Below are positions 37,277-46,149 of a stretch of DNA of 64,000 nt, in pieces. The notes below the pieces were generated by a model. That model was given only the letters and a program-made list of their open reading frames with translations, was not told the DNA's origin and searched no databases. Position numbers and translations under genes: made by a program. Position 1 is the stretch's first letter. Each line of letters starts with the position of its first letter. Source of the DNA: Mycolicibacter virginiensis (GTDB taxonomy: Bacteria; Actinomycetota; Actinomycetes; Mycobacteriales; Mycobacteriaceae); contig NZ_CP092430.2 in assembly GCF_022374935.2 (NCBI RefSeq), forward strand, positions 3,224,001 through 3,288,000, given 5' to 3'.

Positions 37277-38017
37277 TCAGCCCTGGGCGGCCTTCTTGCG
37301 TTCGATATCGGCCAGCGCGGCGGCCAGCTCGGCGCGCTCGGCGGCCGAGGTCTCCCAGGCCAGTTTGCGGTTCTTGACCACCTTGGCCGGCGCCCCGACC
37401 GCGATCGAGTAGTCGGGAATGACGCCCTTGACCACCGCGTGGGCGCCGAGGACGCATCCGCGACCGACGCTGGTGTCACGCAGGATGGTGACCTTCGCGG
37501 CTATCCAAGTGTCCGGGCCGATCCGCACCGGGCTCTTGATGATGCCCTGGTCCTTGATCGGCACGTTGATGTCGTCCATCTTGTGGTCGAAGTCGCAGAC
37601 GTAGCACCAGTCGGCCATCAGCACGGAATCACCGAGCTCGATGTCGAGATAGGTGTTGATGACGTTGTCGCGCCCCAGCACCACTTTGTCGCCGAATCGC
37701 AGCGAGCCCTCATGGGCCCGGATGGTGTTCTTGTCGCCGATGTGCACCCAGCGACCGATCTCCATGTATGACATCTCCGGGGTGGCCTGGATCTCCACGC
37801 CCTTACCCAGGAAAACCATGCCGCGGGTGATGATGTGCGGGTTGGCCAGCTTGAACTTCAGCAGCCGCCAGTAGCGCACCAGGTACCACGGTGTGTAGGC
37901 CCGATTAGCCAGTACCCAGCGCAGCGAGGCCAGCGTGAGGAATTTGGCCTGGCGCGGGTCACGCAGGCGCGAACCCCGCCAGCGTTTGTGGATCGGAGCA
38001 CCCCACATCGTCGTCAT
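37277..38017 (-). CDS. Left-handed beta-helix acyltransferase (Rv3034c-like)
   Basis: The 246-residue protein starts MTTMWGAPIHKRWRGSRL. After an N-terminal helical part it has hexapeptide repeats of a left-handed beta-helix transferase: YMEIGRWVHIGDKNTIRA, VVLGRDNVINTYLD, VRIGPDTWIAAKVTILR and SVGRGCVLGAHAVVKG, ending SIAVGAPAKVVKN. The fold uses acetyl- or succinyl-CoA. Its M. tuberculosis counterpart lies in the methylglucose lipopolysaccharide cluster, so I infer acylation of that polymer. ATG codons at 38017 and 38008 are both possible. Confidence 0.9.
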   Translation of the reverse strand: MTTMWGAPIHKRWRGSRLRDPRQAKFLTLASLRWVLANRAYTPWYLVRYWRLLKFKLANPHIITRGMVFLGKGVEIQATPEMSYMEIGRWVHIGDKNTIRAHEGSLRFGDKVVLGRDNVINTYLDIELGDSVLMADWCYVCDFDHKMDDINVPIKDQGIIKSPVRIGPDTWIAAKVTILRDTSVGRGCVLGAHAVVKGVIPDYSIAVGAPAKVVKNRKLAWETSAAERAELAAALADIERKKAAQG

Positions 38018-38107
38018 GGCCGGAAAGCCTACGCGAGCGCGTTCTTGCCACGCGCTACCCTCACCAGGACTCGTTCACTGACCGGCCGAGGATTGGGGAT
38101 TGCCACT

Positions 38108-39406
38108 GTGTTGCGGCGACGTGGTGTCCTGGCCGGAATCGCAATGGTGGCGGTGGCAGGGCTTCTGGGCGGCTGCGCCAACACCGATTCCTGGGTGGAT
38201 GCCGCGCCCGCTCCGGGCTGGCCCGCCCAGTATGCCGATGCCGCCAACAGCAGTCATACCGGCACCGCCGGAGCCACCGACCTGCAGCTGGACTGGATCC
38301 GCTCGGTCAAAGGTGAGCTGGGAGCCCAGCCCGCCGTGGGTGTGCACGGCTGGATGATGCTCAACGGTCAGACCGAGGCGGGTTGCTCGCTGATGCAGTG
38401 GGAGAACGCCGACCGCGGCCGGCAGCGCTGGTGCACCCGGCTACATCAAGGCGGCGGGTTCTTCGGCGCGCTCATTGACGGCTTCGACAACGTCTATGTC
38501 GGGCAGCCGGGCGCCATGCTTTCGTTTCCGCCCACCCAGTGGATCCGCTGGCGTGCACCGGTGATCGGCATGCCCTCCACGCCCCGGATCCTCGGCGACG
38601 GCCTGCTGCTGGTCGTGACCCATTTGGGGCAGGTGCTGATCTTCGACACACACCGCGGCGCGGTCGTCGGCACGCCGCTGGACCTGGTGGACGGTGTCGA
38701 CCCGACCGACTTCCGGCGCGGCCTGTCCGACTGCGCCGGCGCCCGACCGGACTGCCCGGTCGCCGCCGCACCTGCCTTCTCACCGGAGAGCAACATCGCG
38801 GTGGTGAGCCTGTGGCAGCCGGGCGCCAAGGAGTCCGGCCTGGTCGGTCTCAAGTACCACCCGGGCGGCGTCCCGCTGCTCACCCAGGAGTGGAGCAGCG
38901 ATGCCGTCGCCGCCGGGGTGTTAGCCAGCCCCGTGCTGTCCGCCGACGGTTCCACGGTCTATGTCAACGGACGCGACCAGCGGCTGTGGGCGATCAACGC
39001 TGCCGACGGCAAGGCGAGATGGTCAGTGCCGCTGAAGTTCTTGGCTCAAACCCCACCGGCGGTGACACCCGGCGGACTGATCGTCTCGGGCGGTGGCCCC
39101 GACACCGAACTGGTTGCCTACGCCGACCGCGGCGACTACGCCGAGCAGGTCTGGCGCCGCGAGGACACCGTGCCGCTGTCCTCGTCGAGTCTGGCCGGCA
39201 AGGTGGGCTACACCGTGGTCGCCGGCACCAGCCTGGGACCGGCGGGTTTGTCACTGCTGGTGTTCGACCCGGCCGACGGCCACACCCTCAACAGCTATCC
39301 GCTGCCCGAAGCGCGCGGGTTTCCCGTCGGGGTGTCAGTCGGCAATGACCGGCGGGTGGCGGTTGCGACCAGCGCCGGCCAAGTGTTCAGCTTCGCCCCC
39401 GCGTAG
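38108..39406 (+). CDS. PQQ-like beta-propeller lipoprotein (Rv3035-like)
   Basis: The 432-residue protein begins VLRRRGVLAGIAMVAVAGLL and reaches a lipobox cysteine at residue 23 (LGGC), so it is probably anchored outside the membrane. The rest is a repeat-based beta-propeller with PQQ-like blades, for example VYVNGRDQRLWAINAADGK followed by RWSVPL, and LIVSGGGPDTELVAY. No quinoprotein catalytic residues are evident, so it may be a scaffold or binding protein. The GTG start gives the best signal sequence; the open frame continues upstream. It is divergent from the Rv3034c-like gene. Confidence 0.88.
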   Translation: MLRRRGVLAGIAMVAVAGLLGGCANTDSWVDAAPAPGWPAQYADAANSSHTGTAGATDLQLDWIRSVKGELGAQPAVGVHGWMMLNGQTEAGCSLMQWENADRGRQRWCTRLHQGGGFFGALIDGFDNVYVGQPGAMLSFPPTQWIRWRAPVIGMPSTPRILGDGLLLVVTHLGQVLIFDTHRGAVVGTPLDLVDGVDPTDFRRGLSDCAGARPDCPVAAAPAFSPESNIAVVSLWQPGAKESGLVGLKYHPGGVPLLTQEWSSDAVAAGVLASPVLSADGSTVYVNGRDQRLWAINAADGKARWSVPLKFLAQTPPAVTPGGLIVSGGGPDTELVAYADRGDYAEQVWRREDTVPLSSSSLAGKVGYTVVAGTSLGPAGLSLLVFDPADGHTLNSYPLPEARGFPVGVSVGNDRRVAVATSAGQVFSFAPA

Positions 39407-39433
39407 TCGCGACTACTCCGCCAGCGCGATCGC

Positions 39434-40132
39434 CTAGACAGCCAGTGGCGGGAGTGCCGTGCGCGGCACCTTCACCGAGGTGGCGCCGGAGCTCATCGGC
39501 AGCAGCTCGCCGGGTGCGAAATAGAAGATCACCTCGTCGTTGGTGATGGCGAAATTCTGGTAGTGCGCCGGGTCCATCCCCGAACCCGACGAGATCAGGA
39601 TCGCCGGCACTCCGGTCTGACGCTCGAGGTCGCGCTGCACGACCGGAAAGATCACTTCCAGCGGCTTGCTGCCCTGCGCGAACAGGGTCTCGAATGTGAT
39701 CGCCTTGCGCGACGCCAAGTCGTAGTTGAACGACTGATACCAGGTAGACGGCTGCGGGCCGCCGAGGTCTTGGAAGATCTTCAGCACGACGCTCTGGGTG
39801 CCTTTGGGGGCCTGACCCGAACGGTGCTGCTCAGATGTGGCATCCATTTCGTAGGGCATGTCGCGCGACCCGGGTGATTTGGCCACGGTCAAGAACCCGT
39901 CGCGGTTCTGCACCAGGTAGTCGGTCAGGGTCTGCTGGTCGGGATAGTCGACCGGAAACCGCATATCCAGGGTGTAGTTGGCATTGGACGAGTGGACGTG
40001 GCATTGCCCGGACTCGAGCGTGCCGCCCAGTTCGGCACAGGGCGACACCGCGCCCGCCGAGGGCACACCCGTCATACCCAGCCAACTGCCCACCGCACCG
40101 CCCGCCACCAGGGCGGCCACCAGAATGCGCAT
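39434..40132 (-). CDS. Secreted RsiV/DUF3298-like protein (Rv3036c/TB22.2-like)
   Basis: The protein starts MRILVAALVAGGAVGSWLGM with a signal peptide ending near PSAGA, so it is exported. The mature part of about 190 residues has CAELGGTLESGQCHV with a likely disulfide and the DUF3298/RsiV C-terminal pattern FAITNDEVIFYFAPGELLP. In M. tuberculosis the corresponding TB22.2 has been reported to have cell-wall-associated esterase activity; I see no GxSxG motif here except SSGSG. The open frame continues 13 codons upstream, without a better start. Confidence 0.87.
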   Translation of the reverse strand: MRILVAALVAGGAVGSWLGMTGVPSAGAVSPCAELGGTLESGQCHVHSSNANYTLDMRFPVDYPDQQTLTDYLVQNRDGFLTVAKSPGSRDMPYEMDATSEQHRSGQAPKGTQSVVLKIFQDLGGPQPSTWYQSFNYDLASRKAITFETLFAQGSKPLEVIFPVVQRDLERQTGVPAILISSGSGMDPAHYQNFAITNDEVIFYFAPGELLPMSSGATSVKVPRTALPPLAV

Positions 40133-40236
40133 TGTCGGTTTGTCTCGCTTTGTCTCGCCTTGCCGCAGCAAGCAGGAATGGCCCGAAGCCGACAGCTTAC
40201 CGGGCCGCCGAACGCGACGACCGGCAAACGGTCCTG

Positions 40237-41130
40237 CTACGAACTGAGCTGTTCTGCCGTCGCGCGGATTTCACTGATGAAGCGGTCGCGCTCGGACGCG
40301 CTCACCTGCGCTTGCAGCGGCCCCAACTGCAACTCATAGACCGCTTCGCCCTTGTCAAAGACCGGTGCCGCCAGATAGCTCACCGATAAGGCGTCGGGGC
40401 TGGCGAGTTCCTCTGCGGTATAGGGAGTTCCGCCCAATCCGGTCAACAGCTGGAACACCCGCTGCCGGAGCGCAGCCCGCCGGGGATGTTCGGCGAGCAT
40501 CCCGGCAACCTCGGCCAGCACATCGAGAGCCGCAGGGTCGGTCTGGCCCATTCCGAACACCACTACCCCGCTGCGCTGTGCCTGTTCGAAAAGGTCGCTG
40601 AAGCGTTGACGCGCGGGCATTTGCGCGGTGGCAAGCCACGTCCGCTGAGTATGCGCATCGCGGTGCGCGATCACGGCGGCGGCTACCGGCGCGACGAGAG
40701 GCAGGCGGACCCCGACGCCCACCGCGGCCGGAATCTGGCCCTGTCCCCCAACCACTCTCAAGAAACTCATCTCGGTGGCGCCCACCAACGCAAGCGCCGT
40801 TCCACAACCGGCCCGCTCGGCCAGTTGCTCCATCAGGTGGGTGCGTTCCGGGGACACCGGCCACTGCGCGCGAACCGCGTCTGCGACGCCCATCAGCCCG
40901 GGCCCCAGCAGATACCGCCGGTCGGGTTGGCGCAGCACCCATCCCGCCCGCTCCAGCGCCACCAGGATTGAGGTCACCGTCGCGCGGTTCAATTCCAACC
41001 GCGACGCTATCGATGCGACCGAGCTCGGTTGTTGCTGGTCGGCGAGTAATCCCACGATGGCGACAACGCGGTCGGTCGGTGGCGAACCCACTCGCTCGAC
41101 TTCGTCTCGCCCGTCATCGGGCTGGGCCAT
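40237..41130 (-). CDS. IclR-family transcriptional regulator
   Basis: The 297-residue protein has an N-terminal winged helix with SVASIASRLELNRATVTSIL and ALERAGWVLRQPDRRYLLGPG, followed by an IclR effector domain. AAGGAG lies seven bases before the ATG. It is divergent from the frame-broken exported protein, with a 234-base spacer holding a palindrome and direct repeats near the rightward start. It therefore probably controls the exported protein, P450 and ferredoxin genes. The inducer is unknown. Confidence 0.88.
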   Translation of the reverse strand: MAQPDDGRDEVERVGSPPTDRVVAIVGLLADQQQPSSVASIASRLELNRATVTSILVALERAGWVLRQPDRRYLLGPGLMGVADAVRAQWPVSPERTHLMEQLAERAGCGTALALVGATEMSFLRVVGGQGQIPAAVGVGVRLPLVAPVAAAVIAHRDAHTQRTWLATAQMPARQRFSDLFEQAQRSGVVVFGMGQTDPAALDVLAEVAGMLAEHPRRAALRQRVFQLLTGLGGTPYTAEELASPDALSVSYLAAPVFDKGEAVYELQLGPLQAQVSASERDRFISEIRATAEQLSS

Positions 41131-41312
41131 CGCGCTCCTTATCCGCCGAGAACATAGGACCGAATCCTACGAGGCCCGAACGCCCGACGGGGGCGGCACA
41201 CCGCGAGCCACCGACAGCACCGCCTGAACCGATCGCCTTGACACTCCACATTCCGTCCGAACAAACCCTTGCCTTCAGCGCGCATCCCCGCGTACAGTCC
41301 CGAATCAATATT

Positions 41313-41341
41313 TTGTCACCCTAGCGACAACTATTTGTCAC
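41313..41341. promoter_or_regulatory. Operator-like repeats upstream of the exported protein gene
   Basis: TTGTC (41313-41317) and GACAA (41326-41330) form an inverted repeat, and TTGTCAC recurs in direct orientation at 41335-41341. The region is AT-rich for this genome and ends about 24 bases before the ATG at 41365. This is a likely IclR-type operator overlapping the promoter. Confidence 0.55.
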
Positions 41342-41364
41342 TCTTACGAGGTAGAGGGAGCCCC

Positions 41365-43471
41365 ATGAGCACGACGACGACGGCTGGTCGACCGGTTGGG
41401 TTTAAGTCGGCAATCGGAAGGCCAATAGCTGGCAGCGCGCAACGACGGGGTGCGAGACGTGCCGCACCGGCCCGCGTTGTCCGGGCGGCACAGCTGGCGA
41501 CGACGGCGCTGACCGGGGCCCTGGTGCTGGGAGTCACCGCGCAGCAGGCCGCCCCGGTGGCGGCGCTGCCCGTCGCGTTGGTTTCGGCGGACAGTTCGTT
41601 GCAACCGGTGATCGATCAGATCCTGGCCAACATGCAGCTGGCGCAGCAGGGATTCGAAGCGTTGCCCTTCGCCACCCCGGACAGCAACGCCATGCTGCTG
41701 GCGAGTCTGCAGGCCACCAACTTCCATGCTCATGTCCTCGGGCCTGTCGCAACTCACCCATGGCCAGGTCTTCGTCCAGGTCCCCGAGGTGACCGCCGGA
41801 GATTCCGCTGCTTACCGCCCGTACTTCCAGTTCTATACGCCCGACATCTACTACCGCACCGCTCAGGGCTTCGACCCGAACGCGACCTACGAACTCACCG
41901 GCACGGTCGGCAAGGGCACCGGCGGCATGGCGCTGATGCCGATCACAGTCGGGGGATCCTCGGCTGAAGGCGGCGGCGCCCTGGAGCTCGGAAGCGGCTT
42001 GACGGTCAATCCCGACGGGACTTTCACCGTCTTCATCGGACCCGAAAGGCCGGACGGCGCAGTCAACTTCATCGACAGCAGCGACATCAACTCACTGTTG
42101 ATCCGAGACATGCTGAGCCAGTGGGCATCGGGCGGCAGCAGCTTTCGCATCGACTGCGTGAGCGACTGCGCACCGATCCCGGCCGGTATCACCGACACAG
42201 GGTTGTCCGGCGACATCATCAGTCAGCTCCTGAACAGGGTGGCTCCGGGCGTGATCCCGTTCAATCAGTTGAATATGCAGCTCGCCGGTGCCGCCGGAAT
42301 CTTGCAGCCGCCTAACACGATGAGCGACCTGGAATCGCAAAGCGGTTACGGCGTCGCCCTGCCGAGTGCCGCCGTCTCGTCGGGCCATTTCGACCTGCAG
42401 CCCGGCGAAGCGCTGATCGTCAAGATTCCCCAGATCGATTCCGCCGGAATGAACGGAATCGAGCTGATGAACGTCTACGCCACAAATCTGCCCGCCACGT
42501 TGGCGCAGACCAGCCTCAACGGCACCCAATCGTTCCTCTCCGGCGACGGCTACACCTACTACGTCGTCAGCGCCACGAACCCCGGGGTGGCGAACTGGCT
42601 GGACAGCGGCGGAGTCACCAGCGGTGAGATCTACATGCGCTACCAGAACATTCCGCTCGCCGACCGGCCTCCGGTTCCGCTGCCGGTGGAGACCCAGGTG
42701 GTGCCGGTCGACGAGGTGGCGAAGTACCTGCCGGCCGATACGCCGGCCGTCAGCCCTGCGCAATACGCCGCCGATATGACCGCCCGGGTGCTGTCCTACA
42801 ACTACGCGTTGGACAACGCCCGAGTGGACGGACAGCCGGGCTGGGTGACGCAACAGTTGTGGCTGCACGACATCGAAAACGCCATGGGCACCGACAATTA
42901 CACCGCAGTCTTCGGCGAGCAGCCCGAGACGCCGATGTGGCTGCGGTTCACTCCGGCGCTCAGTCCCGACATGCTCGCCCTGACCAAGTCCTTCCTGACC
43001 GACCCTTCGGCCAGCATGACCGCGATACAGGACAACTGGGATCTGGCGATGAAAGACATCTTGTTGCCGATCCAGCTGACGCAGGCCTTGCTGGAGAAGA
43101 ACTTCGACCAAACGACCGACGCTGTTCAGGGCGCGCTCTCGTCGGGTGATCTGGGGCAGGCGCTGACGGCGCTGTTCGCCGGCGGCCAGCAGTTCGGCAC
43201 GATCCTCAGCGACTCGCTGTTCGATCCGAACACCAGCATCATCTCGGGCATTCTCAATGCCCGCGACGACTTGGCCACCTCGGTCTTCACTGCGACCGGC
43301 GGTATGCCCGACGTGGCGAACCCGTTGGCGGCACTCGAATGGGCCTTCCTGCCGGAGCTTTCCCGTTCGGGCTTTGATTTCGGCGCGCTCCTGGATCCGT
43401 CCAGCTGGGCTGGTCTGGACCTGGGCGCAGCGCTGGACCCCAGCGCCTACTTGGCAATGCTGTTCAGCTGA
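41365..43471 (+). pseudogene. Exported protein with DUF1214-like domain, broken by a frameshift near 41725
   Basis: Two frames together make one protein. The first, from the ATG at 41365 (GAGGGAG upstream), has a basic start, a hydrophobic segment ATTALTGALVLGVTA and about 120 residues to LLASLQATNFHAH. The second, one base out of phase, runs from MLMSSGLSQLTHGQVFVQV for 581 residues to LAMLFS at 43471. It contains a strand-rich region resembling DUF1214 (TYELTGTVGKG, NPDGTFTVFIGPERPDGAVN) and long helices. Removing one C at 41724-41725 (TTCCATG to TTCATG) would join them. Reads may settle whether this is real or an assembly error. P450 and ferredoxin genes follow. Confidence 0.75.
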
Positions 43472-43510
43472 CCACGGTCGGCACTGATGAGTCTTCGAGA
43501 CGGGAGTGGA

Positions 43511-44728
43511 ATGATCACGACAGCGCCTGACCAGGCGACCTTCATACCGCGCGGCGGCGAGTCCTGGCGCGATCCCTGGCCGATGTATGCCGCGCTGCGC
43601 GAATATGACCCGGTCCACCAAGTGGTACCGGAGCATTCGCCACACAACGATTACTGGGTGCTGTCACGGTATGCCGACGTCAGCGCCGCGGCACGCGACT
43701 GGGAGACCTTCTCCTCCGCCCAGGGCCTGACCATCGACTACGGCGAGATGGAGCGCTTGGGTCTCGCCGAGGAGAGGGCCCCGCTGGTGATGCTCGATCC
43801 CCCGGCGCACAGTGAGTTCCGCCGGGTGGTCCACAAGGGCTTCACCCCGAGACAGATCGTGACGATCGAGCCGGCGGTGCGCGAATTCGCCGCGGAGCGC
43901 ATTGAGCGGCTACGCGCCCAAGGCGGCGGTGACATCGTTGCTGAACTGTTCAAGCCGTTGGCCAACATGGTGGTCGCCCACTATCTGGGGGTGCCGGAGG
44001 CGGATCGAAGCCGGTTCAACGACTGGGCCGACAACATCGTCGAAGCCAACGCAACCGGGACACAGGCCGGCGCCGTTGATGCGATTGTCGAACTCTTCGG
44101 CTACTTCACCGAGCTGGTCGAACGACGCAAGCAAGATCCGGGCGACGACACCGTCTCGCACCTGATCGCTCTCGGCTTTGGCAGCGACGCCGACAGCCTG
44201 GGGAGGGTCTTGGGATGGGCCTTCACCATGATCGCCGGCGGCAACGACACGATCATCGGAATGCTCGGCGGCAGCGCCCAATTGCTCACCGAGCACCGCG
44301 ATCAGCGGTCACAGTTGATCGCCGACCCGAGCAGCATCACCGCCGCGGTTGAGGAGTTCCTCCGCCTGACGTCGCCGGTACAGGGGCTGGCCCGGCTGAC
44401 AACCCGCGACGTCCATATCGACGGTGTGACCATCCCGGCCGGACGCAAGACCTTGCTGTTGTACGCATCAGCGAATCGCGACTCGCGCCAATACGGGCCG
44501 GACGCCGACCAACTGGACGTGCACCGCAAGCCGCAGGGAATCCTGAGCTTCAGTCAGGGCAACCACCATTGCATCGGCAACACCGCGGCGCGGATGCAAT
44601 CGCGGGTGGTGTTGGAGGAGCTGCTGGCCCGCTGCCCGGACTTCCACGTCGATTGCGACGCCATCGAATACGCCGAGGGCATGTATGTTCGGCGTCCCGA
44701 TCGCCTGGCGTTCGTTCCCGAGGCATGA
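43511..44728 (+). CDS. Cytochrome P450
   Basis: The 405-residue haem monooxygenase has the oxygen-binding I-helix AGGNDT (242-247), the ExxR motif at 282-285 (EFLR) and the haem loop FSQGNHHCIG (347-356) with Cys354 as the thiolate ligand. It lacks an N-terminal membrane anchor, as usual for bacterial P450s. GGGAGTGG precedes the ATG; the open frame begins eight codons earlier. A ferredoxin gene follows four bases after its stop, giving an electron-donor pair. The exported protein and IclR regulator upstream point to a shared but unknown substrate. Confidence 0.94.
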   Translation: MITTAPDQATFIPRGGESWRDPWPMYAALREYDPVHQVVPEHSPHNDYWVLSRYADVSAAARDWETFSSAQGLTIDYGEMERLGLAEERAPLVMLDPPAHSEFRRVVHKGFTPRQIVTIEPAVREFAAERIERLRAQGGGDIVAELFKPLANMVVAHYLGVPEADRSRFNDWADNIVEANATGTQAGAVDAIVELFGYFTELVERRKQDPGDDTVSHLIALGFGSDADSLGRVLGWAFTMIAGGNDTIIGMLGGSAQLLTEHRDQRSQLIADPSSITAAVEEFLRLTSPVQGLARLTTRDVHIDGVTIPAGRKTLLLYASANRDSRQYGPDADQLDVHRKPQGILSFSQGNHHCIGNTAARMQSRVVLEELLARCPDFHVDCDAIEYAEGMYVRRPDRLAFVPEA

Positions 44729-44732
44729 CGCG

Positions 44733-44930
44733 ATGAAGATCATCGCTGACCGTGACAAATGCATGGGAAACGGCTTGTGCGAGGCGGTCCATTCCGACGT
44801 CTTCGAAGTCGGAGACGACGGAGTGGTCCTCGTCCGCGACGAGAATGTTCGCGCCGACGACCGCACGTTGCTGCAACAGGCGGTCGCCATCTGCCCGGCC
44901 TTTGCGTTGCGGCTTGTCGAGGACGACTGA
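44733..44930 (+). CDS. [3Fe-4S] ferredoxin, P450 partner
   Basis: This 65-residue ferredoxin carries electrons from a ferredoxin reductase to the adjacent P450. Its cluster motif is Cys10-x2-Asn13-x2-Cys16 with Cys54 in the CP dipeptide. The position normally held by the fourth cysteine is asparagine, which predicts a [3Fe-4S] cluster, as in other mycobacterial P450 ferredoxins where this position varies and tunes redox potential. The start ATG gives MKIIADRDKC. It lies four bases after the P450 stop and seven bases from the stop of the convergent Rv3037c-like gene. Confidence 0.94.
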   Translation: MKIIADRDKCMGNGLCEAVHSDVFEVGDDGVVLVRDENVRADDRTLLQQAVAICPAFALRLVEDD

Positions 44931-44937
44931 GGCGGGC

Positions 44938-46149
44938 TTAGCGCGACGGACGGCAGACGAACGCAATCGCCCGCGCCGCCGTCCCCGTCCCGATGCGGGT
45001 GATCACCACCGACAGGGCCTGCGCCCCGCGCAACCGCAACCGGCGGCGCAGACCGTCCGGGTCGGCCTGCACGTCGCGCACGCCCCGCACCAGGATTTCC
45101 AGCGCACCGCAGTCGCGTGCCGCCAGCGCCTGACGCAGCCGCTTTTCGCTGTAGGCCAGCGTTTCGAGCACCTCGAATCCGCGTACGCCGTCCGGCAATT
45201 CGTCGCCGGACAGGTAGGCGATGTCGCGGTCGAGCTGCCAGAGCCCGTGCCGGGCGCCGTACTGGCGGACCAGGCCGGCCCGCACGACCGCGCCGTCGGG
45301 GTCGATGAGCCAGCGTCCCGCCGGCCGCACGTCGCAGTCGTCGGGCTCGGCGTCGGTGATCTGCTCGCCGCGGTCGAGGATCACCGCGCGGCGGCGCACC
45401 CCAGGCCCGGCCAGTCCGGGTGACCACAGGCAGGCTTCCCGCACCGAGGCACGCCACGAGGTGACTTCGATCTCGCCGGCAAATCCCAGTTGCCGGACCT
45501 TCTCGAAATCGATTCCGGGAGCGGCCTTTACCACCATGTCGCGGTCGCGGTAGACCTCCAGTAGCCGGTCCAGGGCGGGCTGGTAGTCGGCCGGGTCGAA
45601 ACGACGCCGCCCGCCGCCGCGCCGGCCGGGGTCGGCAAGCACCACCGTGTCGCGGCTGACCGGCGCCAAAGCATCGGCGCGAACCACGCCGTCGACATCG
45701 TTGCCCAGGTTGTGGCGCGCCATCGCCAGCCGTACCGGGTCGAGGTCGCTGCCCAGCACCCGATCGATCAGCTCGGACAGCGCTGCCAGCTCGGTGCCAA
45801 CCGAGCAGGTCACATCGTGCACGACGGCACCCGGTGCCGCGGCCGCGATGCGTTGCGCCCGGTGCCGCGCCACCGGCGCGGCGCTGGCCTGCTGCAGCGC
45901 CTCGTCGGTGAACAGCCACCGCGACGTCCCGGGCAGCTCAGCCAGTTTGGCGGCGGCACGCCGGCGCAGCAGAACGGTCTCGACCAACGCGGGCGTGCGG
46001 GCGCCGAAGCGACCGCGCAGGGCGGCGATGTCGGCGATCCGGGTGGCGTCGGTGAGCGCAAAGCCGGCAACCTCGGCCAGGTCGGCTCCCCCGACCGGCG
46101 AACTCAGATAGCCGACGTCGTCGACTTCAAATCTGAAGCCCGCAGTCAG
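44938..46149 (-). CDS. THUMP-like class I methyltransferase (Rv3037c-like), probable CTG start
   Basis: The protein has SAM-binding HDVTCSVGTELAAL and LGSDLDPVRLAMARHNLG, and VLADPGRRGGGRR in the motif IV region, resembling mycobacterial Rv3037c. The first usual start codon is the TTG at 45987, but conserved coding sequence clearly continues upstream (FALTDATRIADIAALRGRFG) with no ATG, GTG or TTG until a stop. A CTG at 46149 overlaps the upstream stop as CTGA, the same geometry as the ATGA and GTGA couplings elsewhere, giving 403 residues. I therefore infer a CTG start. The methyl acceptor is unknown; a role near the methylglucose polysaccharide genes is only contextual. Confidence 0.78.
   Translation of the reverse strand: MTAGFRFEVDDVGYLSSPVGGADLAEVAGFALTDATRIADIAALRGRFGARTPALVETVLLRRRAAAKLAELPGTSRWLFTDEALQQASAAPVARHRAQRIAAAAPGAVVHDVTCSVGTELAALSELIDRVLGSDLDPVRLAMARHNLGNDVDGVVRADALAPVSRDTVVLADPGRRGGGRRRFDPADYQPALDRLLEVYRDRDMVVKAAPGIDFEKVRQLGFAGEIEVTSWRASVREACLWSPGLAGPGVRRRAVILDRGEQITDAEPDDCDVRPAGRWLIDPDGAVVRAGLVRQYGARHGLWQLDRDIAYLSGDELPDGVRGFEVLETLAYSEKRLRQALAARDCGALEILVRGVRDVQADPDGLRRRLRLRGAQALSVVITRIGTGTAARAIAFVCRPSR

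Noticed and set aside
42092..43645. 517-codon open frame antisense to the exported protein
   Set aside because: The sense frame has a signal sequence, ribosome-binding site and domain similarity; the antisense product does not.
44468..45919. 483-codon minus-strand open frame across P450, ferredoxin and the methyltransferase
   Set aside because: It runs through three recognised genes in other frames and is a compositional shadow.
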